A stretch of 64,000 nucleotides of DNA from Burkholderia ambifaria (GCF_001443045.1 NZ_LKPJ01000017.1:62001-126000); one strand, 5' to 3'. Positions 36,310-45,789 are shown, counted from the first letter of the stretch. The notes: generated by a model not told the origin, from the sequence alone. Numbers and translations: made by a program.

Positions 36310-37701
36310 ATGCCGAACGAACACACCACATTGCTCGTGGTCGGCGGCGGTCCGGGCGGCTACGTCGCGGCGATTCGCGCGGGGCAGCTCGGCATTCCCA
36401 CGGTGCTCGTCGAGCGCGAACGCCTTGGCGGCACGTGCCTGAACATCGGCTGCATTCCGTCGAAGGCGCTGATTCATGTCGCCGACGCGTTCGAGCAGGC
36501 GTGCGGGCAGGCCGGTGAAGGCATGCTGGGGATTCGCGTGCGCACGCCGGAGATCGACATCGCGAAAAGCGTCGCGTGGAAGGACGGCATCGTCGAGCGG
36601 CTCACGCGCGGCGTCGGCGCGCTGCTGAAGAAGCACGGCGTGCGCGTGCTGCATGGCGACGCGCGCGTCGTCGACGGCAAGACGGTCGATGTCGTTGCCG
36701 GCGACGGCACGACGCGCATCGCATGCGAACATCTGCTGCTCGCGACGGGTTCGGAGCCGGTCGCGTTGCCGTCGATGCCGTTCGGCGGGCACGTCGTGTC
36801 GTCGACGGAGGCGCTGTCGCCCGCATCGTTGCCGAAGCGGCTGGTTGTCGTCGGCGCCGGCTACATCGGGCTCGAACTCGGGACCGTCTATCGCAAGCTC
36901 GGCGTCGACGTCAGCATCGTCGAAGCGGCGGAGCGCGTGCTGCCCGCGTACGACGCGGAACTCGCGAAGCCGGTGGCCGATTCGCTCGCGCGGCTCGGCG
37001 TCGGATTGTGGCTGGGCCACCAGGTGCTGGGCCTCGCGAGCGACGGCGCGGTGCGCGTGCAGGCACCCGACGGCGCAGAGAAGACGCTGCCGGCCGATCG
37101 CGTGCTGGTCGCGGTCGGCCGTCGGCCGCGCGTCGACGGCTTCGGGCTCGACGCGCTGCCGCTCGATCGCAACGGCCGCGCGCTGCGGATCGACGACGCA
37201 TGCCGGACGTCGATGCGCAACGTATGGGCGATCGGCGATGTCGCCGGCGAGCCGATGCTCGCGCATCGCGCGATGGCGCAGGGCGAGATGGTGGCCGAGC
37301 TGATCGCGGGTCGGCGCCGCAAGTTCACGCCGGCGTCGATCCCGGCCGTGTGCTTCACCGATCCCGAGGTCGTCACGTCCGGCTGGTCGCCCGATGACGC
37401 GAAGGCGGCCGGCGTCGACTGCATCGGCGCATCGTTCCCGTTCGCGGCGAACGGACGCGCGATGACGCTGCAGGCGACCGACGGTTTCGTGCGCGTCGTC
37501 GCGCGGCGCGACACGCACCTGATCGTCGGCTGGCAGGCGGTCGGGCGCGGTGTGTCGGAGCTGGCCGCGGCGTTCTCGCAGTCGCTCGAGATGGGCGCGC
37601 GGCTCGAGGACATCGGCGGCACGATCCATGCGCATCCGACACTCGGCGAAGCGATGCAGGAGGCGGCGTTGCGCGCGCTGGGGCACGCGTTGCACGTGTG
37701 A
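36310..37701 (+). CDS. lpdV: Dihydrolipoyl dehydrogenase (E3) of the branched-chain complex
   Basis: A 463-residue FAD enzyme that reoxidises dihydrolipoamide with NAD. The FAD Rossmann motif is VVGGGPGGYVAAIRAGQLG, the redox disulfide is GGTCLNIGCIPSKALIH, and the NAD site is VVVGAGYIGLELGTVYRKLG. The interface domain ends with HAHPTLGEAMQEAAL, containing the catalytic His-Glu pair. ATG at 36310 is chosen; an in-frame GTG at 36301 overlaps the bkdB stop and is less likely. It is the last gene of the operon and is followed by a terminator. Confidence 0.95.
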   Translation: MPNEHTTLLVVGGGPGGYVAAIRAGQLGIPTVLVERERLGGTCLNIGCIPSKALIHVADAFEQACGQAGEGMLGIRVRTPEIDIAKSVAWKDGIVERLTRGVGALLKKHGVRVLHGDARVVDGKTVDVVAGDGTTRIACEHLLLATGSEPVALPSMPFGGHVVSSTEALSPASLPKRLVVVGAGYIGLELGTVYRKLGVDVSIVEAAERVLPAYDAELAKPVADSLARLGVGLWLGHQVLGLASDGAVRVQAPDGAEKTLPADRVLVAVGRRPRVDGFGLDALPLDRNGRALRIDDACRTSMRNVWAIGDVAGEPMLAHRAMAQGEMVAELIAGRRRKFTPASIPAVCFTDPEVVTSGWSPDDAKAAGVDCIGASFPFAANGRAMTLQATDGFVRVVARRDTHLIVGWQAVGRGVSELAAAFSQSLEMGARLEDIGGTIHAHPTLGEAMQEAALRALGHALHV

Positions 37702-37729
37702 CGCGCACGCCGGTATCGATGGCCGAACG

Positions 37730-37754
37730 AAGCCCCGCGGTGAAGGGGTTTTCT
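37730..37754 (+). terminator. Intrinsic terminator of the bkd operon
   Basis: AAGCCCC (37730-37736) pairs with GGGGTTT (37745-37751), including one G-U pair, and runs into TTTTCTG. It follows the lpdV stop by 28 bases. Confidence 0.65.
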
Positions 37755-37787
37755 GTTTGCGTCGTCAGCAGGCATGGATCGTTATGC

Positions 37788-38762
37788 TCACGACAATTCC
37801 CGCGCCCGAGCGGGCTGCGCCGTCACGTCGCGATAGAACGCATCGATCGCCTCCACCATCTGCGCAAGCCCCGGCTGTTCGAGCGGATAGTGGCCGGCGT
37901 TCTCGAGCATCGCGACCTTGACCGGCACGTTGCGGATGCGCGCGAGGAACGGTTCGCTCAGGTGCTTCGGTGTCCAGCGGTCCGCGGCCGGCTGCGTGAG
38001 CAGGACAGGGCAGACGCGGAAATGCTCCGGCTCGAGCGCCGGCCGATACGACATGTACGAATCGAGAAAGGCCATCGTCATCGCGTTGCCGGCCGACGTG
38101 CGATCGGACAGCCATACCTTCAGCGCGTCGTCGCGGTTGACGAGCGCGTGCATCTTGCTCGCGAGCGACATCGGGATGCGCATCGCGCGCAGCGGCGTCT
38201 TCGCGGTGAAGTGCGTCATCGGGCCGCCGACGCGGCTCATGAACAGGTTGCGCGCGGTTTCGTCGCGCACCTGCTGAAGGCGCTGATCGAGGAACGTCAT
38301 GCCGACGATGCCATCGACCCTGCCGTTCAACGCGGCCACATGATAGGTCAGCATGCCACCCGCGCTCAGCCCGTAGAGCACGACCGGGCGGTCGTCCTTC
38401 GCGCGCTCCGCGTCGATCAGGTCGCTGCCGGCGCGCACCCAGTCGTCGTAGCGCACGAGCGCGCCACGTGCGACTTCGGTCATCCCGTATTCGGGCATGT
38501 CGACCGCGATCGTCTCGTAGCCGCGACGCGCGAGCTGCTCGCCGACGATCATCGACATCTGCCGCCCGTTGGTGCCGACGCCATGGAACAGGATCACCTT
38601 CACCCTGGCCTCGGGATTGCGATACGTGTCGAGGTGGAGGCGATGACCGTTCCAGTGCCACCATTCTTCGTGCGGCTCGCGCTCGGCCGTCCACTGGAAG
38701 TCGGGCGGCAGGAAGGCCTGCATGGCGCGCCAGGCGGGCTGGTCTGCATAGGTCCTGGACAT
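37788..38762 (-). CDS. Alpha/beta hydrolase
   Basis: A 324-residue alpha/beta-hydrolase-fold enzyme. The nucleophile elbow is YGLSAGGML (Ser133), the oxyanion-hole region is LFHGVGTNGRQ, and the late acid/histidine region includes NAGHYPLEQPG. Substrate unknown. It is divergent from an AraC-type regulator with 147 bp between them, which suggests that regulator controls it. No signal peptide is present. Confidence 0.85.
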   Translation of the reverse strand: MSRTYADQPAWRAMQAFLPPDFQWTAEREPHEEWWHWNGHRLHLDTYRNPEARVKVILFHGVGTNGRQMSMIVGEQLARRGYETIAVDMPEYGMTEVARGALVRYDDWVRAGSDLIDAERAKDDRPVVLYGLSAGGMLTYHVAALNGRVDGIVGMTFLDQRLQQVRDETARNLFMSRVGGPMTHFTAKTPLRAMRIPMSLASKMHALVNRDDALKVWLSDRTSAGNAMTMAFLDSYMSYRPALEPEHFRVCPVLLTQPAADRWTPKHLSEPFLARIRNVPVKVAMLENAGHYPLEQPGLAQMVEAIDAFYRDVTAQPARARELS

Positions 38763-38909
38763 GGCGGCGGTCTCCGGTCGATTGCCCGAAAGGGCGGGTT
38801 GCGATGGCTCCCATCATGATTCGGCGACCGGTCGCCGACCATGCTGGCGCGGGCCAACCGCTTTAGAATCTAGGCCAACATACGTCCAACACCCGTCACG
38901 AGGCGTCCG

Positions 38910-39926
38910 ATGAACGTCTGGAATTTTGCCCGCAGCCCGGCTTCCGTCCTGCTGATGATCGCGTTCGGGCGCGCGCGCGGGATCGCGCCGGCGGCCTTGC
39001 TGAAGGGCTCGCAACTGACGCTGAAGCAACTCGCCGATCCGGACTTCACGGTGCTGGCCGCGCAGGAACTGACGGTCGCGTCGAACCTGCTTGCGCTGAC
39101 CGGCGACGCACCCGGCGTCGGCCTGACGGTGGGCCTGTCGTACCAGCTTTCGGCATACGGGCTGCTCGGGTACGGGCTGCTGAGCAGCGCAACCGGCATG
39201 GACGCCGTGGCGCTCGCGGGCCGCTATCTGGCGCTGACCTATACGTTCGTCGGGATGACGTACCGTCGCGCCGGCCGGCACGACGCGATCGTATTCGACG
39301 CGGCGCCGGAGCTGTCCGCGCCGCTGCAGCGCTTCTTCGTCGAGCGCGCGATGGGGGCGACCTGCCGCGTGCTGCACGACGCGGTCGGCGACGCGTTCGA
39401 ACTCGCGACGTTCGATCTCGCGTACGACGCGGAGCCGGGCGGTCGGCAGGTACTCGGCACGCGGCTCCGGTACGGGCGGCCGGCCAATACGATCACGTTC
39501 GAGCATGCGCACCTCGAACGGCCGTTGCCGCAGGCCAACGCCGCGACCGCCGCGATGTGCGAGCGCATGTGCGCGGAGCTGATCTCGCGCCGGCGCACGC
39601 GCGTCGATTTCGTGTCGTTCCTGAACGAGTACCTGTCCACGCGGCCGTTCGATCGCCCGCCGCAACTGAAGGACATCGCGACGCTGCTGAACACGAGCGA
39701 GCGCACGCTGAAGCGTCGGCTGCAGGAGGAGGGCGCGAGCTTTCGCGACATCTCGAATGCGGTGCGCAAGACGCGCGCGCAGACGCTGATTGCCGAAGGG
39801 CGGCTGTCGATCAAGGAGATCGCGCAGGAGCTGGGGTTCAGCGACATGTCGTCGTTCTCGCAAGCGTACAAGCGTTGGACCGGTGTTGCACCGAGCGTGT
39901 CGCGGCAGGCGGGAACGGGGGCATAG
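38910..39926 (+). CDS. AraC-family transcriptional regulator (OruR/ArgR-like)
   Basis: A 338-residue regulator with an N-terminal Arabinose_bd-like domain (FTVLAAQELTVASNLLALTG) of the OruR group and a C-terminal AraC DNA-binding domain with two helix-turn-helices at about residues 245-335 (LKDIATLLNTSERTLKRRLQ and IKEIAQELGFSDMSSFSQAY). The second HTH and the KRWTGVAPS end are canonical. It is divergent from the hydrolase gene and probably regulates it; the inducer is unknown. Confidence 0.9.
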   Translation: MNVWNFARSPASVLLMIAFGRARGIAPAALLKGSQLTLKQLADPDFTVLAAQELTVASNLLALTGDAPGVGLTVGLSYQLSAYGLLGYGLLSSATGMDAVALAGRYLALTYTFVGMTYRRAGRHDAIVFDAAPELSAPLQRFFVERAMGATCRVLHDAVGDAFELATFDLAYDAEPGGRQVLGTRLRYGRPANTITFEHAHLERPLPQANAATAAMCERMCAELISRRRTRVDFVSFLNEYLSTRPFDRPPQLKDIATLLNTSERTLKRRLQEEGASFRDISNAVRKTRAQTLIAEGRLSIKEIAQELGFSDMSSFSQAYKRWTGVAPSVSRQAGTGA

Positions 39927-40070
39927 CGGGCGGTTGCGGGTTGCCGTTGACCCGCCCGCGCGAAGCGTTCATCGTGTCGATTCCACGCTGATTCACCGGC
40001 GGCACCCGGTGGGACCACGGCGGCCTGTCATGGCGACAGCCGGTGCCGGCCTCATACGGAACAAACGAAC

Positions 40071-40700
40071 ATGAAACTGTTGCTCGTCGGCGCGACCGGA
40101 CTCGTCGGGCGCCACGTCCTCGAAGTCGCACTGGCCGACGCGCGGGTGGACGAGGTCGTCGTGCTCGCGCGCCGGCCGCTGTCGCCGCATCCGAAAATGC
40201 GCGCGCTGACGATCGACTTCGATCACCTGCCAGAGGCGGCCGACTGGTGGCAGGCCGACGCGGTGATCTGCACGCTTGGCACCACGATGCGGGCCGCGGG
40301 CTCACAGGCCGCGTTCCGCCGCGTCGATCACGACTATCCGCTCGCGGTCGCGCGGCTCGCGCACCGGTCCGGCACGCCGACCTACGTGCTGAATTCCGCG
40401 CTCGGGGCGGACCCGGCGTCGCGCATCTTCTACAACCGCGTGAAGGGCGAGGTCGAGCGTGCGCTCGCGGGCATCGGGTTCGCGTCGCTCACCTGCGTGC
40501 GGCCGGGCCTGATCGGCGGCAACCGCGACGAGTTCCGGTTCGGCGAACGGATGCTGGTGCTTGCGCTGAGCATCGCCGGACCGCTGCTGCCGTCGAAATG
40601 GCGCGTGAATCCCGCGCCGCGCATTGCACGCGCGCTGCTCGACGCGGCCCTCGACGCGCGGCCGGGCGTGCATGTCATCGGATCGGAACGGCTCGCCTGA
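40071..40700 (+). CDS. NAD(P)-binding atypical SDR protein
   Basis: A 209-residue Rossmann-fold protein. The dinucleotide motif is LLLVGATGLVGRHVLEVAL, and the later NSALGADPASRIFYNRVKGE supplies the Tyr-x-x-x-Lys pair typical of short-chain dehydrogenases. It resembles the HTATIP2/YwnB-like group of NAD(P)H-binding proteins; substrate unknown. It is a lone gene downstream of the AraC regulator. Confidence 0.85.
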   Translation: MKLLLVGATGLVGRHVLEVALADARVDEVVVLARRPLSPHPKMRALTIDFDHLPEAADWWQADAVICTLGTTMRAAGSQAAFRRVDHDYPLAVARLAHRSGTPTYVLNSALGADPASRIFYNRVKGEVERALAGIGFASLTCVRPGLIGGNRDEFRFGERMLVLALSIAGPLLPSKWRVNPAPRIARALLDAALDARPGVHVIGSERLA

Positions 40701-41151
40701 TCCGGAACGGGCGACGTGCTGCCCACGCACGTCGCCGGCACGGATGAACGAGCGGACGCACGCGCCGGCTATTCGCGCGCGAAGCTGTCGAGCGGGCCGA
40801 ACTGTCCCGCGAGCGCATCGCAGAGCGCGTCGTCCGCCGACACCTGAGCTTTCATCTTCCATACGCACAACCGGCGCCTTCACGGTTGGGCGTGTCCCGT
40901 TTTCTCAGACGATTTCGAAAATTTCCGGACACCGGGTAATCACCGATATCACCCAAGTTGTATATACAAGATCATCCGCTGGCAATCTCGGCACACGTCG
41001 TGCCGGTTGCGCGCCAGCGTGCAGACCGTGCGTGCGTGGCGCATGCCGGCGATCCACGGCGCACCGCACCCGACGAGCCGAACGGCCGGCTCGGCACGTT
41101 TCCTGTCTCGTCCAAACCATTTGTGATCCTCAGTATCTTGGAGATTTTCCC
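40701..41151. other. Upstream region of the NCS1 permease
   Basis: This 451-bp gap holds a 12-bp palindrome described separately. A 28-codon minus-strand frame (40769-40855, MKAQVSADDALCDALAG...) has coding-like composition but no adequately spaced ribosome site; I leave it uncalled. Nothing else is recognised. Confidence 0.4.
40958..40969. promoter_or_regulatory. Possible GntR-type operator
   Basis: TTGTATATACAA is a perfect 12-bp palindrome, similar to the TTGTATACAA-like sites bound by FadR/VanR-type GntR regulators. It lies about 180 bp before the permease start. No GntR gene is in the window. Confidence 0.4.
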
Positions 41152-42582
41152 GTGTCAACGAATCCCAGTGGAAAAGCCGGCGGCCTGATCGAGGTACGCT
41201 CGATCGATTTCATTCCCGACGCCGAGCGCCACGGCGGCCTGCTGAGCCAGTTCACGCTGTGGCTGTCGGCGAACATGCAGATCACGGCCATCGTCACGGG
41301 CGCGCTGGCGGTCGTGCTCGGCGGCGACGTGTTCTGGTCGCTGGTCGCGCTGCTGCTCGGCCAGTTCGTCGGCGGTGCCGTAATGGCGCTGCACGGCGCG
41401 CAAGGGCCGCAGCTCGGCTTGCCGCAGATGATCTCGAGCCGCGTGCAGTTCGGCGTCTACGGCGCGATGATCCCGATCGTGCTCGTGTGCCTGATGTATA
41501 TCGGTTTTTCCGCCAGCGGCTCGGTGCTCGCCGGGCAGGCTGTCGCGCAACTGCTGCACGTCGACGACGCGGCCGGCATCCTGCTGTTTGCGGCCGTGAT
41601 CGTCGTGCTGACGGTGTTCGGCTATCGCGCGATCCACTTCGTCGGCCGGATCGCGAGCGTGGTCGGCATCGCCGCGTTCGTCTACATGTTCACGCAGCTG
41701 TTCGCGAACCACGACGTCGGCGCGCTGCTCGCGAACAAGCACTTCTCGCTCGCGAGCTTCCTGCTGTCGATGTCGCTGTCCGCATCGTGGCAGATCGCGT
41801 TCGGCCCGTACGTCGCCGACTATTCGCGCTACCTGCCGCGCTCGACGTCGTCGGTCGCCACGTTCCTCGCGGTCGGCCTCGGCTCGGTGATCGGCGCGCA
41901 GGCCGCGATGGTGTTCGGCGTGTTCGCGGCCGCGCTGGCCGGCAGCCAGTTCGCACACCATGAGGTGTCGTACATCGTCGGCCTCGGCTCGACGGGCGCC
42001 GTCGCCGCGCTGCTGTACTTCAGCATCGCGTTCGGCAAGGTGACGGTGACCGCGCTCAACGCATACGGCAGCTTCATGTCGATGGCGACGATCGTCAGCG
42101 GTTTCCGCGGCAAGGGCGCGGTGTCGTCGCGCAGCCGTCTCGTCTACATCTTCGGGATGATCTGCGTGTCGACGCTGATCGCGCTCGCCGGCCGCCATTC
42201 TTTCCTGAAGGAATTCACCGCGTTCATCCTGTTCCTGCTCGCGTTCTTCACGCCGTGGAGCGCGATCAACCTGGTCGACTACTACTGCTTTACGCGCTCG
42301 CGCTACGACGTGCCGGCACTGTCCGATCCGGATGGCCGCTACGGCCGCTGGAACGTGATGGCGATCACGATCTACGTGGTCGGCATCCTGGTACAGCTGC
42401 CGTTCATGTCGACGCACATCTACACGGGGCCGCTCGTCGACGCGCTCGGCGGTACCGACATCTCGTGGATTCTCGGACTCATCGTGCCGGCCGCGCTGTA
42501 CTACGTCGGTGCGCGTGCGTCGCGACGCAGCATCCCCGAGCGCCTGATCCTGCCGCTCGAGCGCGGCGAGGTTCACCACTGA
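41152..42582 (+). CDS. NCS1-family nucleobase/cytosine permease-like transporter
   Basis: A 476-residue membrane protein with about twelve transmembrane segments of the purine-cytosine permease (NCS1) family. Typical features are LGQFVGGAVMALHGAQGPQL, where G-A-Q-G-P-x-L-G resembles the helix-1 substrate region, and FGPYVADYSRYLP, the conserved D-Y-x-R-Y motif. Substrates of the family include cytosine, allantoin and hydantoins; the specific one is not evident. The GTG start at 41152 follows TTGGAGATTTTCCC. It is followed, after 164 bp, by a porin that could help substrate entry. Confidence 0.88.
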   Translation: MSTNPSGKAGGLIEVRSIDFIPDAERHGGLLSQFTLWLSANMQITAIVTGALAVVLGGDVFWSLVALLLGQFVGGAVMALHGAQGPQLGLPQMISSRVQFGVYGAMIPIVLVCLMYIGFSASGSVLAGQAVAQLLHVDDAAGILLFAAVIVVLTVFGYRAIHFVGRIASVVGIAAFVYMFTQLFANHDVGALLANKHFSLASFLLSMSLSASWQIAFGPYVADYSRYLPRSTSSVATFLAVGLGSVIGAQAAMVFGVFAAALAGSQFAHHEVSYIVGLGSTGAVAALLYFSIAFGKVTVTALNAYGSFMSMATIVSGFRGKGAVSSRSRLVYIFGMICVSTLIALAGRHSFLKEFTAFILFLLAFFTPWSAINLVDYYCFTRSRYDVPALSDPDGRYGRWNVMAITIYVVGILVQLPFMSTHIYTGPLVDALGGTDISWILGLIVPAALYYVGARASRRSIPERLILPLERGEVHH

Positions 42583-42746
42583 CGCATCGCGTCATCCATC
42601 GGGCCGGCCAGCAGTCGGCCTGAGCGGCCCGCCGCGCCGTACCCGGCGCGCCTGGCAGCCGCGCTGCACATTCCTTCGTTATCCGCGATGCCGGCACGGC
42701 AGACCACCGTGCGCGGCATCGTTCCTTTCTCTTTTCATTGGATAGT

Positions 42747-43817
42747 ATGACTAAACGAGTGAACGCACGAGACAATCGTTCCCGGGCGCGATCGGCGCAT
42801 GCCGGTCTTCGCATGACCGTCGCGGCCGCATGTCTTGCCGGTTCAGGCGCCGCGCTCGCGCAGGACGGCGTCACGCTGTACGGGGTGATAGACGAATTCG
42901 CGCAGTACGTGAACACCGGCAACGGCTACACCGCGGCGATCGGCTCGGGCGGCCAGTGGGGCAGCCGCTTCGGGGTGAAGGGCGGCGAGGATATCGGCGG
43001 CGGCCAGAAGATCGAGTTCGCGCTCGAGAACGGCTTCAATCCGAACGACGGTTCGCTCGCGAGTTCGGGCAGCATGTTCAATCGTCAGGCGTGGGTCGGC
43101 ATCGCGGGGCAGTGGGGCAAGGTGCGCGCGGGCCGCCAGAATTCGCCGCTGTTCAACGACCAGGGCGGGCAGGACGCGTTCGGTGGTGTCACGCAGGCGT
43201 CCGGCATGGACAACCTGACCGTGTTCTCGTTCCGCACGAGCAATACGCTGTCGTACCAGAGCCCCGAGATCGCCGGCTTCCAGGCCGGGCTGTACTTCGG
43301 CTTCGGCGATGCGGGCGGCGTGCGTTCGGCAGGCTCGAGCCAGCAGTTCGACGTGACCTACGAGCACGGTCCGTTCGCGGCGTTCGTCGCGGGGCAGTGG
43401 CTGAAGAACGCGACGGCGACCACGACCGATCGCACGATCATGGCCGGCGCATCGTACGCGATCGGCAAGGCGACCGTGTACGGCGGCTTCTCCGCGGTGA
43501 AGTGGGCCGACCTCGGGATCGATTCGCGCGTGTACGGGTTGTCGCTCAAGTACCAGCTCAACCCGGCGAACTATGTCGCGCTCGGCTATGCGTACCTGCA
43601 CGACCAGACGTCGCAGGGCGACAACGCGGACCAGTTCGGGCTGATGTACGAATACGACCTGTCCAAGCGCACGAGCTTCTATGGTGCGCTGTCGTACCTG
43701 CGCAACCGCAATCAGGCCGGCTACACGCTCGCCGGTGCGGCGAACCCTGGCCTGCCGCTCGCATATCCGGGCGCGAACGCGCGCGGCATGCAACTCGGCA
43801 TCGTGCATCGCTTCTGA
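42747..43817 (+). CDS. Outer-membrane porin (OmpC type)
   Basis: A 356-residue porin. The N-terminal export signal is long (about 40 residues, TVAAACLAGSGAALA at its end) before QDGVTLYGVIDEFAQYVNTG. Strand motifs include SRFGVKGGEDIGGGQKIEFA and WVGIAGQWGKVRAGRQ, and the chain ends MQLGIVHRF with terminal Phe. ATG at 42747 is preferred to a TTG at 42738. It lies 164 bp after the NCS1 permease and may be co-regulated with it. Confidence 0.94.
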   Translation: MTKRVNARDNRSRARSAHAGLRMTVAAACLAGSGAALAQDGVTLYGVIDEFAQYVNTGNGYTAAIGSGGQWGSRFGVKGGEDIGGGQKIEFALENGFNPNDGSLASSGSMFNRQAWVGIAGQWGKVRAGRQNSPLFNDQGGQDAFGGVTQASGMDNLTVFSFRTSNTLSYQSPEIAGFQAGLYFGFGDAGGVRSAGSSQQFDVTYEHGPFAAFVAGQWLKNATATTTDRTIMAGASYAIGKATVYGGFSAVKWADLGIDSRVYGLSLKYQLNPANYVALGYAYLHDQTSQGDNADQFGLMYEYDLSKRTSFYGALSYLRNRNQAGYTLAGAANPGLPLAYPGANARGMQLGIVHRF

Positions 43818-44000
43818 CGGTGCATCGGGCGCTGGGCCGTGTGGCGCGGCGCCGGCTTCCTTCCTTTTGCGAGAGCGCGCATTCGCGCGCCTACATTCCC
43901 GGCCGTTCCGCTCGAGCGCCTCGATGCGCATGCGCATGCGTTCTTCGGCGGGTTCGCCACCGCGTGGATACGTCGAGGCGACGACGCGCGGCCCGTGAGC

Positions 44001-44038
44001 GAAAACGCCCGCGTCGAGATCTCGACGCGGGCGTTTTC
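44001..44038. terminator. Bidirectional terminator (perfect 38-bp palindrome)
   Basis: Bases 44001-44019 and 44020-44038 are exact reverse complements, starting GAAAACGCCCGCGTCGAGA. The stem is GC-rich and flanked by AAAA/TTTT on each side, so it can terminate transcripts in both directions between the convergent porin and MFS genes. Confidence 0.85.
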
Positions 44039-44069
44039 AATTGCAGTGCCGTATATCGACGCCGCGCGC

Positions 44070-45275
44070 TTACGAATTCGCCGCGGCCGGCGCACGGCGG
44101 CGTTGCATCATCTGCACTGCGACCAGCGCAAGCCCTGCCGCGGCGATCAGCCCGCCGACGAGCGGCACGGCCGCGTAGCCGAAGCCGGCCGAGATCGCGG
44201 CGCCGCCGGCCGCAGCGCCGACTGCGTTGCCGAGGTTGAACGCACCGATGTTGACGGCCGACGCGAGGCCCGGCGCTTCATGTGCGGCACGCATCACGCG
44301 CATCTGCAGCGGCGGGACCACCGCGAACGTGGCAACACCCCAGACCAGCAGCGTGACCGCGGCACCGGCATGCGTGCGGGCGAGCAGCGGGAACGCGGCC
44401 ATCGTCACGATCAGCAGCACCAGGAAGCCGATCAGCGTGCCGTCGAGCGAGCGGTCGGCGAGGCGGCCGCCGGCGATGTTGCCGATCGAGAAGCCGACGC
44501 CGATCAGCACGAGCATCGCGGTGACGAAGCCGGGCGTCGCACCGGTCAGGTGTTCGAGCGTCGGTGCGACATACGTGTACAGCGTGAACATCGCGCCGGC
44601 GCCGAGCACCGTGGTCGCGAGCGCGCCGAGGACGACGGGGCGCGTCAGCACCGACAGTTCGGCACGCAGGTTCGGCATCTTGCCGGCCGCGCCCTTCGGT
44701 AGTGCGGCGAACAGGCCGGCGATCGCGATCACGCCGAGCGCCGCGGTAGCCGCGAACGACATGCGCCAGCCGATCATCTGGCCGAGCCAGGTCGCGGCCG
44801 GCACGCCGCCGACGTTCGCGATCGTGAGGCCCATGAACATCGTCGCGACCGCGCTGGCCTGCTTTTCACGCGGCACGAGGCCGGCCGCGACCACCGAGCC
44901 GAGCCCGAAGAACGCGCCGTGGTTCAGGCTCGTGACGAGTCGTGCGAGCAGCAGCGTCGTGTAGTCCGGCGCGACGGCCGACAGCAGGTTGCCGATCGTG
45001 AAGATCGACATCAGCGCGATCAGCGCCGAGCGGCGCGACCAGCGCGCGAGCAGCAGCGTCATCAGCGGCGCGCCGACCATCACGCCGATCGCATACGCGC
45101 TGATCAGCATGCCGGCCTGCGGAATCGACACGTGCACGCCGTCGGCGATCACGGGCAAGAGGCCCATCGGCGAGAACTCGGTCGTGCCGATGCCGAACGC
45201 ACCGGCGGCGAGCGCCAGCAGCGGCAAAGCTGCGCTGCCGCCGGGGCGGGAAGGAGAAGAAGTCGTGGTGTTCAC
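44070..45275 (-). CDS. MFS transporter (AraJ/YdhP-like DHA1 family)
   Basis: A 401-residue major facilitator with twelve hydrophobic segments. The conserved start LLALAAGAFGIGTTEFSPMG is characteristic of the AraJ/NepI/YdhP group of sugar- or drug-efflux proteins, and ARWSRRSALIALM is the loop 2-3 motif. Substrate unknown. The GTG at 45275 has AGGAG eight bases upstream; the longer frame has no ribosome site. Confidence 0.88.
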   Translation of the reverse strand: MNTTTSSPSRPGGSAALPLLALAAGAFGIGTTEFSPMGLLPVIADGVHVSIPQAGMLISAYAIGVMVGAPLMTLLLARWSRRSALIALMSIFTIGNLLSAVAPDYTTLLLARLVTSLNHGAFFGLGSVVAAGLVPREKQASAVATMFMGLTIANVGGVPAATWLGQMIGWRMSFAATAALGVIAIAGLFAALPKGAAGKMPNLRAELSVLTRPVVLGALATTVLGAGAMFTLYTYVAPTLEHLTGATPGFVTAMLVLIGVGFSIGNIAGGRLADRSLDGTLIGFLVLLIVTMAAFPLLARTHAGAAVTLLVWGVATFAVVPPLQMRVMRAAHEAPGLASAVNIGAFNLGNAVGAAAGGAAISAGFGYAAVPLVGGLIAAAGLALVAVQMMQRRRAPAAANS

Positions 45276-45703
45276 GCGATGCGCTCCTGTAAGCAGTGGG
45301 CAACGGCACCGGGCCGTTGTGGACAGGATGAAGTGTGCCTGCATGACTTTTGCGAAAAAAGCCGTGTTCGGACGAAATTATCTTGATTTCATGTCAACAA
45401 TACGCGGATTCGGGGTGGCGTGTGCGCGGCTCGCGGCGCCGGGGCTTGTGGCGATTCGTGGCTCGAAGCCGGCTGCCGGCCGTGCCGACGATCGACTGCG
45501 CGCCGCGTGAAAGGCTTTCGTCATCCGAAAAGCGTGTGGTGTCGGGACACGGAGCACGAGCCGGTTGTGCGCCGCGTTTGCCATGTGGCCGGCTTTCGAC
45601 GCAGGGCGGGCGGCAGACGGCGGCGCAGTGTCGGTCAGCCGACTGGTCGTGGCGCGAACGCGTCATCCTTGCCACTGACCCTTTACCGGCGCGGCGTGAT
45701 GCC
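45276..45703. other. Intergenic upstream of the MFS gene
   Basis: 428 bp with no convincing gene. It holds the MFS promoter, and its right end is bounded by the terminator of the candidate small RNA. Confidence 0.4.
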
Positions 45704-45777
45704 AAAAAAAACCCGGTCACAGGGGGACCGTGACCGGGGTAGAAAGGCATCCTCTCATTGGCACGAGGGTTGGATGC
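45704..45777 (-). ncRNA. Candidate intergenic small RNA with intrinsic terminator
   Basis: On the minus strand this roughly 74-nt stretch has all parts of a small RNA gene. TATACT (45784-45789) is a good -10 box placed 6-7 bases before a start near 45777. The first stem pairs GCATCC (45772-45777 strand) with GGATGC (45747-45752). The second is a terminator: 9-bp arms CCCGGTCAC/GTGACCGGG (45712-45720 and 45730-45738) followed by eight Ts (45704-45711). The -35 is weak (TTTCGA at 17 bp). No protein-coding gene ends nearby that would need this terminator; the LysR stop is 300 bases away. Confidence 0.6.
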
Positions 45778-45789
45778 GGGCGCAGTATA

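Noticed and set aside
40769..40855. A 28-codon minus-strand frame (MKAQVSADDAL...)
   Set aside because: Composition is coding-like, but the ribosome site is too close to the ATG and no similar protein comes to mind; may be a remnant.
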